Source: Chara braunii (taxonomy: Eukaryota > Streptophyta > Charophyceae > Charales > Characeae). Taken from it: 60,585 nt of DNA. The notes beneath the pieces are model-generated. The model made no database searches, was not told the DNA's origin, and saw only the letters and a program-made list of their open reading frames with translations. Of the stretch, positions 56,864-60,585 are shown one piece after another. The first letter of the stretch is position 1; every line of letters begins with the position of its first letter. The stretch is taken from contig BFEA01000382.1 in NCBI GenBank assembly GCA_003427395.1, positions 591,597 through 652,181 on the forward strand. The letters run 5' to 3'. A program made the position numbers and the translations under genes.

Positions 56864-58009
56864 GTTTCCCGAGCTAGAAGCCTGGGAATAGGATGTCCCT
56901 ATCTTTGGAGCTACCTTTTGCGTAACCTTCGCGTTCTAGCACTTGTATTGCGAGTGTCCGTATTCCCCGCAGTATATACAAGCGCCACGCGTTCGGCGGT
57001 CACGCCACACGTCTTAATCTAGACCTGCCTTAACCCACTCAACCTGTTTGGTCTGATTGGAGGCGGCCTTCCCTTGACTCCTTGGTTGACCCTTCCCTTG
57101 GCCACCTGCCTTAGTCTTGACTACCGCGGCGAGGGTGCTACCCTCAACTACCTCCTCGTCGTCAAACTCTAAATAGTCCATCAAGTCAGCGAGCTCGTCG
57201 ATCTCCGTTTGAGTCCCATCAGACTCAACCATCATCAACTTCGCCCCCTTCTTCTTCCACTCGTGAGGACTCTTCTTCTTCTTCGTGTCATTCTGAGAGG
57301 TTGGTTGAGCATTGCCTAGCGTGGCCTCTAAATCTAAGGCTTTCCTAGACAGTGTCTCAAACGAATGGTACTCAGTGCGTGCCTCGCTGCCCAGCAAGTT
57401 CCTGATGTTCTCTGGTAAACATGTAACAAACGTAGTTAACAGGAACTGATCACTGTTGTTGATGCCTGGGACGAGGATCAAGCTCTCAACGGTAGTCGTA
57501 AGCTCTCTGACTAACTTAAATTTACGTTGGTCTAAGTTGTTAATGGCATCAGTGGCCCTTTGTGCCTCCTGTGGATTATGCCATCGAGCTTCTACCATTT
57601 CCATGAACTGATCTAACGTCAGAGACTTAGCCCAGTCCGCCATGCGTCTCGCATACTCGGCCTTTACAACTACCTCATCTAGCCACTTGGCTGCCTTACC
57701 CTCGAGGTAAGATGCAGCGGTAACCACTTCGTCCTCTAGCAAGGTCCTCTTGGCCTTTACCCAAACCGGGACTGTCCTCAACCATGTGTTGAGTTCTTCG
57801 TCCTTCCTCTCGCCTGAGAAGGCAAGATGCGGTTTCATTGGGGTCTTGGGGTACCATTGACCTTGCTGCTGTCCAGATTGCTGAATAGGTTGTTGTGGTG
57901 GTGTAGCTACCACCGCTGGACCCGAAGAAGAAGATGCAACAGTCTGTGCGACTGCTGCAGACGTACCACTTGGTTGTATACCAGCTTGAACTGGAAAGGG
58001 GTCTGACAT
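56864..58009 (-). pseudogene. Element 2 gag with CCHC knuckle
   Basis: ATG at 58009 (MSDPFPVQAG). A Gln/Pro/Ser-rich N-terminus of about 55 residues, then a retrotransposon gag domain: FSGERKDEELNTWLRTV, ASYLEGKAAKWLDEV, FMEMVEARWHNP and FVTCLPENIRNLL. A basic region and acidic patch follow, then TAA at 57014, the knuckle CIYCGEYGHSQYKC (C-x2-C-x4-H-x4-C) and TAG at 56936 (CAG to TAG likely). The protease lies one step back in frame, which could be a -1 arrangement or a simple indel. Confidence 0.88.
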
Positions 58010-58744
58010 CGCCAATAACGGCAACGACGACCGCTGTCGAAGGGCACGGTGTCCCGACCCTCCTTTGTGTACCAGGTCCTCGCTCGGTGTCAGCTCCTTG
58101 TTCCGGCCTGCTGCTCCCTAGGCTCATCTCGTGCTATAGGTCTGGTACCTGAACTATTCCCGGAGCGGGCCGGTCCCAGTGGCATAGACCTTAGCAAAAG
58201 GGGTGCGCCACAGGACTTCCATTGGTCCACGCAGGCTCGGCGCCCTGCTGTACAGCAGAGCACTACCGGCCTGTGACCGTGGTAGCCACCGGGTTCGCCC
58301 TAGGACGCGAAAGTGAGAGGGCGGGCTTAGTCTTTTGAACTGTGCGCTAAGCGTCCCTGTACAGGTTATGGGTCAGGTGCATGATACTGACAGCAGTCAA
58401 GAGAACAGAAAGCTAAACAAGAAGCAACAAGAGAAGAAAAATAGAAAATCACAGCTCTAATCAATGTGGTTGGACTACTAGCTTTAGTTCAGGGGGAATC
58501 TGATGGCCTTCGAATCCCAGTTATCGTTGCGTCCAACTTCTTGGTTATTTTTAACTATTTATTGTTATCATTATTCCCTGTTTGCCTTTCTTGACTGGCC
58601 TGTCCTTTCGAGGGAAGGCCGACAGGACAGGGTTCCGAACTCAAGCGGTGGTATTGCAGTCTAGGCGAGCACAACCCTTCGAATATCACCTGTATCGGGT
58701 TTTGCGTGTCTAGGTTCCGCTCGGTAGGACCCAACAGCTGTACT
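58010..58744 (-). other. Upstream region of element 2 gag
   Basis: It does not match the 3' LTR at 52.3-53.1 kb, and I find no PBS. The 5' LTR appears lost or replaced by the neighbouring element. Contains palindromic TGCTGTACAGCA (58251-58262). Confidence 0.4.
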
Positions 58745-58795
58745 GCAAGTCAGATACGGTGGGCTGAAATTTGAAGCGCCACCTTTTCTTTCTGC

Positions 58796-58853
<58 letters not shown>

Positions 58854-59852
58854 GTTATTATTTAGTTCCCCTACTTTCAGTTTCCGACCGTCAATCTATC
58901 ACTTCATGGGGAAGGCTGTCGATTCGGGTTTTCAGACTGCAGCCGCGATCCTTTGGTCTGAGCCTTACCCGTCTTTCGTAAGTTGCCTGGACCAGGCCTG
59001 TTTGCCCAAATCGTGCGGACCCCGGTGGCCAGGTTAAGGGGCAGATACAGTGAGAACTAAAAGGAAAAGAAAATGGGAAAAGGAAGAAAAGAAACCCCAG
59101 ATCTGTGTGTGAGAGCGGGGCGCGGTTCATGCATGGCTGGTGCACGGAGAGATTTTGAGACACTACCCCCTTCTTTCTTTTCCTTTCCCTGTTGTAATCA
59201 TTGTTATTTTATTTTACAATAATTATTTAGTTTTCTAAATCTGATTTTCTACCCGTTGGCTTGTCATTTCGCGGGAAGCCAACGGTTCGGATTTTGAACC
59301 ATCTTATTGTGGCCTAAGTACGCCGATCCCCCGTATACAGTCTGTGGGTGGGTTTCGATCTAGCATCGCGCGGCAGGACCTCAAAAGGACGGCGACCTGC
59401 GGCCGCATTGGTAGGAGGCTTATCACCCCCTTCATGGAGGGTCATAAGCCCCCTCCTTGCCATCGGACACGGGTACCCGCCAGACATAGGACAAAGCTTG
59501 TGTTTTGAGGAAAGGAAAATGCTTGTCAGCATTTCATTATGGGATACTGGATTGGGTCGTTGTTCCGTCGTGATGATTAGTGACTCTGCTGCCGCATAGT
59601 GGTTTCGGACCGTACTTCGACCGTTGAACCTTCGTTTTTGAATTATTTAGTTTTGCCTCGTTTTTCATTTTGGAAATATTAAAATTGTTAATATGAAGGA
59701 AAATTATGAAAGGACTAGAGCTGGTCTCTTCCTTTAGTACGCAGAGTTACGGCAGGCCTGAGACAAGAGAGAGGGCGGATCTTCGGGGCCTGTAAGGGGG
59801 CTATCTCACTGCGAGCGCCTGGAGATTAAGTTATCGGCTATCCTGAGTGACA
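58745..59852 (+). other. Leader of unknown element, copy 2; (ATT)n and conserved hairpin
   Basis: From GAAGCGCCACCTTTTCTTTC it follows 39670 onwards. (ATT)n at about 58797-58862. Conserved hairpin at 59417-59450. Another perfect stem, GTTGGCTT/AAGCCAAC, is at about 59256 and 59276. Confidence 0.65.
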
Positions 59853-60374
59853 ATGGCACTACACGGCTATAGGCCGGGGTGTTGGCGGCATACAGTGCGC
59901 TGAGTTCCAGTGTCGGGGGAAGGCCCTCAGATTACGACGGCGCTGAACTATGATGGGGGAGAAGTAGTTCGACTGAAGGTCTGTATTGAAGGGGGGAGAG
60001 AGGAGGAGATGCGAGGTGACCAGAGACTGCAGGCTGCCATTTTCGAAGCGCGCGACAGGGCAGAGCGGAGGAGCAGACGAGACGGGGTGACCGTGGGGTT
60101 GAGAGTGACAGTCATCTATCACGAGACCGAATCATCAACTGGGACCGAGATAAGGGAGGAGCAGCTCAACGAGAGAGACTCAGGCGGGGAGAGTGAAATG
60201 AGTGAGGCTGACTGTGAGACGGATCTCAGGTCGTGGAACAGACCCGAGGAGATCCAAAAGCACCACCGGGCCACGGAGCCGGTGGAAAAGGGACCTGAGG
60301 CCAGCTCACGACAACCGATTCCCAGAGGCCGTGGGGCAGGAGGAAAACAGAGCAAGGGGAAGGGACAAGTGTGA
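59853..60374 (+). pseudogene. Unknown protein (MALHGY family), copy 2, one stop
   Basis: Starts MALHGYRPGCW as copy 1, then meets TGA at 59901-59903 where copy 1 has Trp (TGG to TGA), and continues open for 157 codons: SGEGPQITTALNYDGG, DRAERRSRRDG, VTVIYHETE, GESEMSEA and TDLRSWNRP. About half the residues match copy 1 by eye, far higher in the blocks than between them. The C-terminus is longer and basic (GRGAGGKQSKGKGQ), suggesting nucleic-acid contact. Function unknown. Confidence 0.55.
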
Positions 60375-60585
60375 GACGAGAGAGGCAAGACACATGCGCT
60401 GCGAAGAGGTCAACGAAGAGAGAGACAAAGAGTAAGCGGGAACGGTGTCAGGCGGCCACAAGTAGTGTGCCGCCTGAAAACGGCAGTTTAGGGGTTTAGG
60501 CTCAGGGTTAAGTCCGCGTTTTGACAGTGCTTTGGGATGACCAGGCAGCAAGAATTATGAGAACTCAGGGTACCCCTGATTCTGG
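60375..60585. other. End of window, no gene seen
   Basis: Purine-rich to 60440, then nothing recognised. Confidence 0.3.

Noticed and set aside
56864-57016. Programmed -1 frameshift between gag and protease in element 2
   Set aside because: The frame relation fits, but two stops nearby and no clear slippery site make simple indel decay as likely.

Overview
The window looks like nuclear DNA from a plant-lineage eukaryote that is almost entirely transposon and satellite. It holds two decayed Ty3/gypsy retrotransposons, a 5'-truncated LINE, a plant-type U6 snRNA copy, many microsatellites, several tandem-repeat arrays and assembly gaps. No complete, undamaged cellular gene is evident. The style of the gypsy proteins (long Glu/Pro-rich extra ORF, gag followed by a QG-rich linker and one CCHC knuckle) fits my memory of the charophyte alga Chara; that is an inference, not a database result.

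Layout. 1-9.9 kb: a minus-strand gypsy element with gag, protease, RT, RNase H and integrase, an unusual third ORF after pol, a primer-binding site and an LTR end. 10-16.5 kb: noncoding DNA with an array of small hairpins (12.0-13.0 kb) and a U6 copy (15.6 kb). 16.6-18.1 kb: higher-order satellite. 18.5-20.8 kb: a decayed gene. 20.9-21.5 kb: two tandem copies of a repeat with a tRNA-Ala-like head. 22.2-27.8 kb: (GA)n with a gap, then three satellites of about 92 bp and a TTAA-bounded MITE. 28.2-29.3 kb: a dense field of perfect hairpins. 29.4-35.9 kb: an 82-bp satellite split by a LINE. 36.4-38.2 kb: two further hairpin arrays. 39.3-47.3 kb: two plus-strand LTR relics, one followed by a 159-aa unknown ORF, the other by members of an unknown four-copy 'FPY' protein family. 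47.6-50.3 kb: microsatellites and palindromic elements. 50.4-58.0 kb: a second minus-strand gypsy element whose 3' end faces an inverted copy of the same family. 58.7-60.6 kb: a second copy of the 39.6-41 kb element.

Two observations stand out. First, arrays of stem-loops keep a loop or inner core while the outer stems change on both sides together, in at least four separate places; this could reflect RNA structure or templated quasipalindrome correction. Second, two unrecognised protein families (FPY, four copies; MALHGY, two copies) lie where a gag would lie after an LTR end. Nearly all coding relics carry in-frame stops, several of them explicable as CpG transitions, consistent with old methylated elements.
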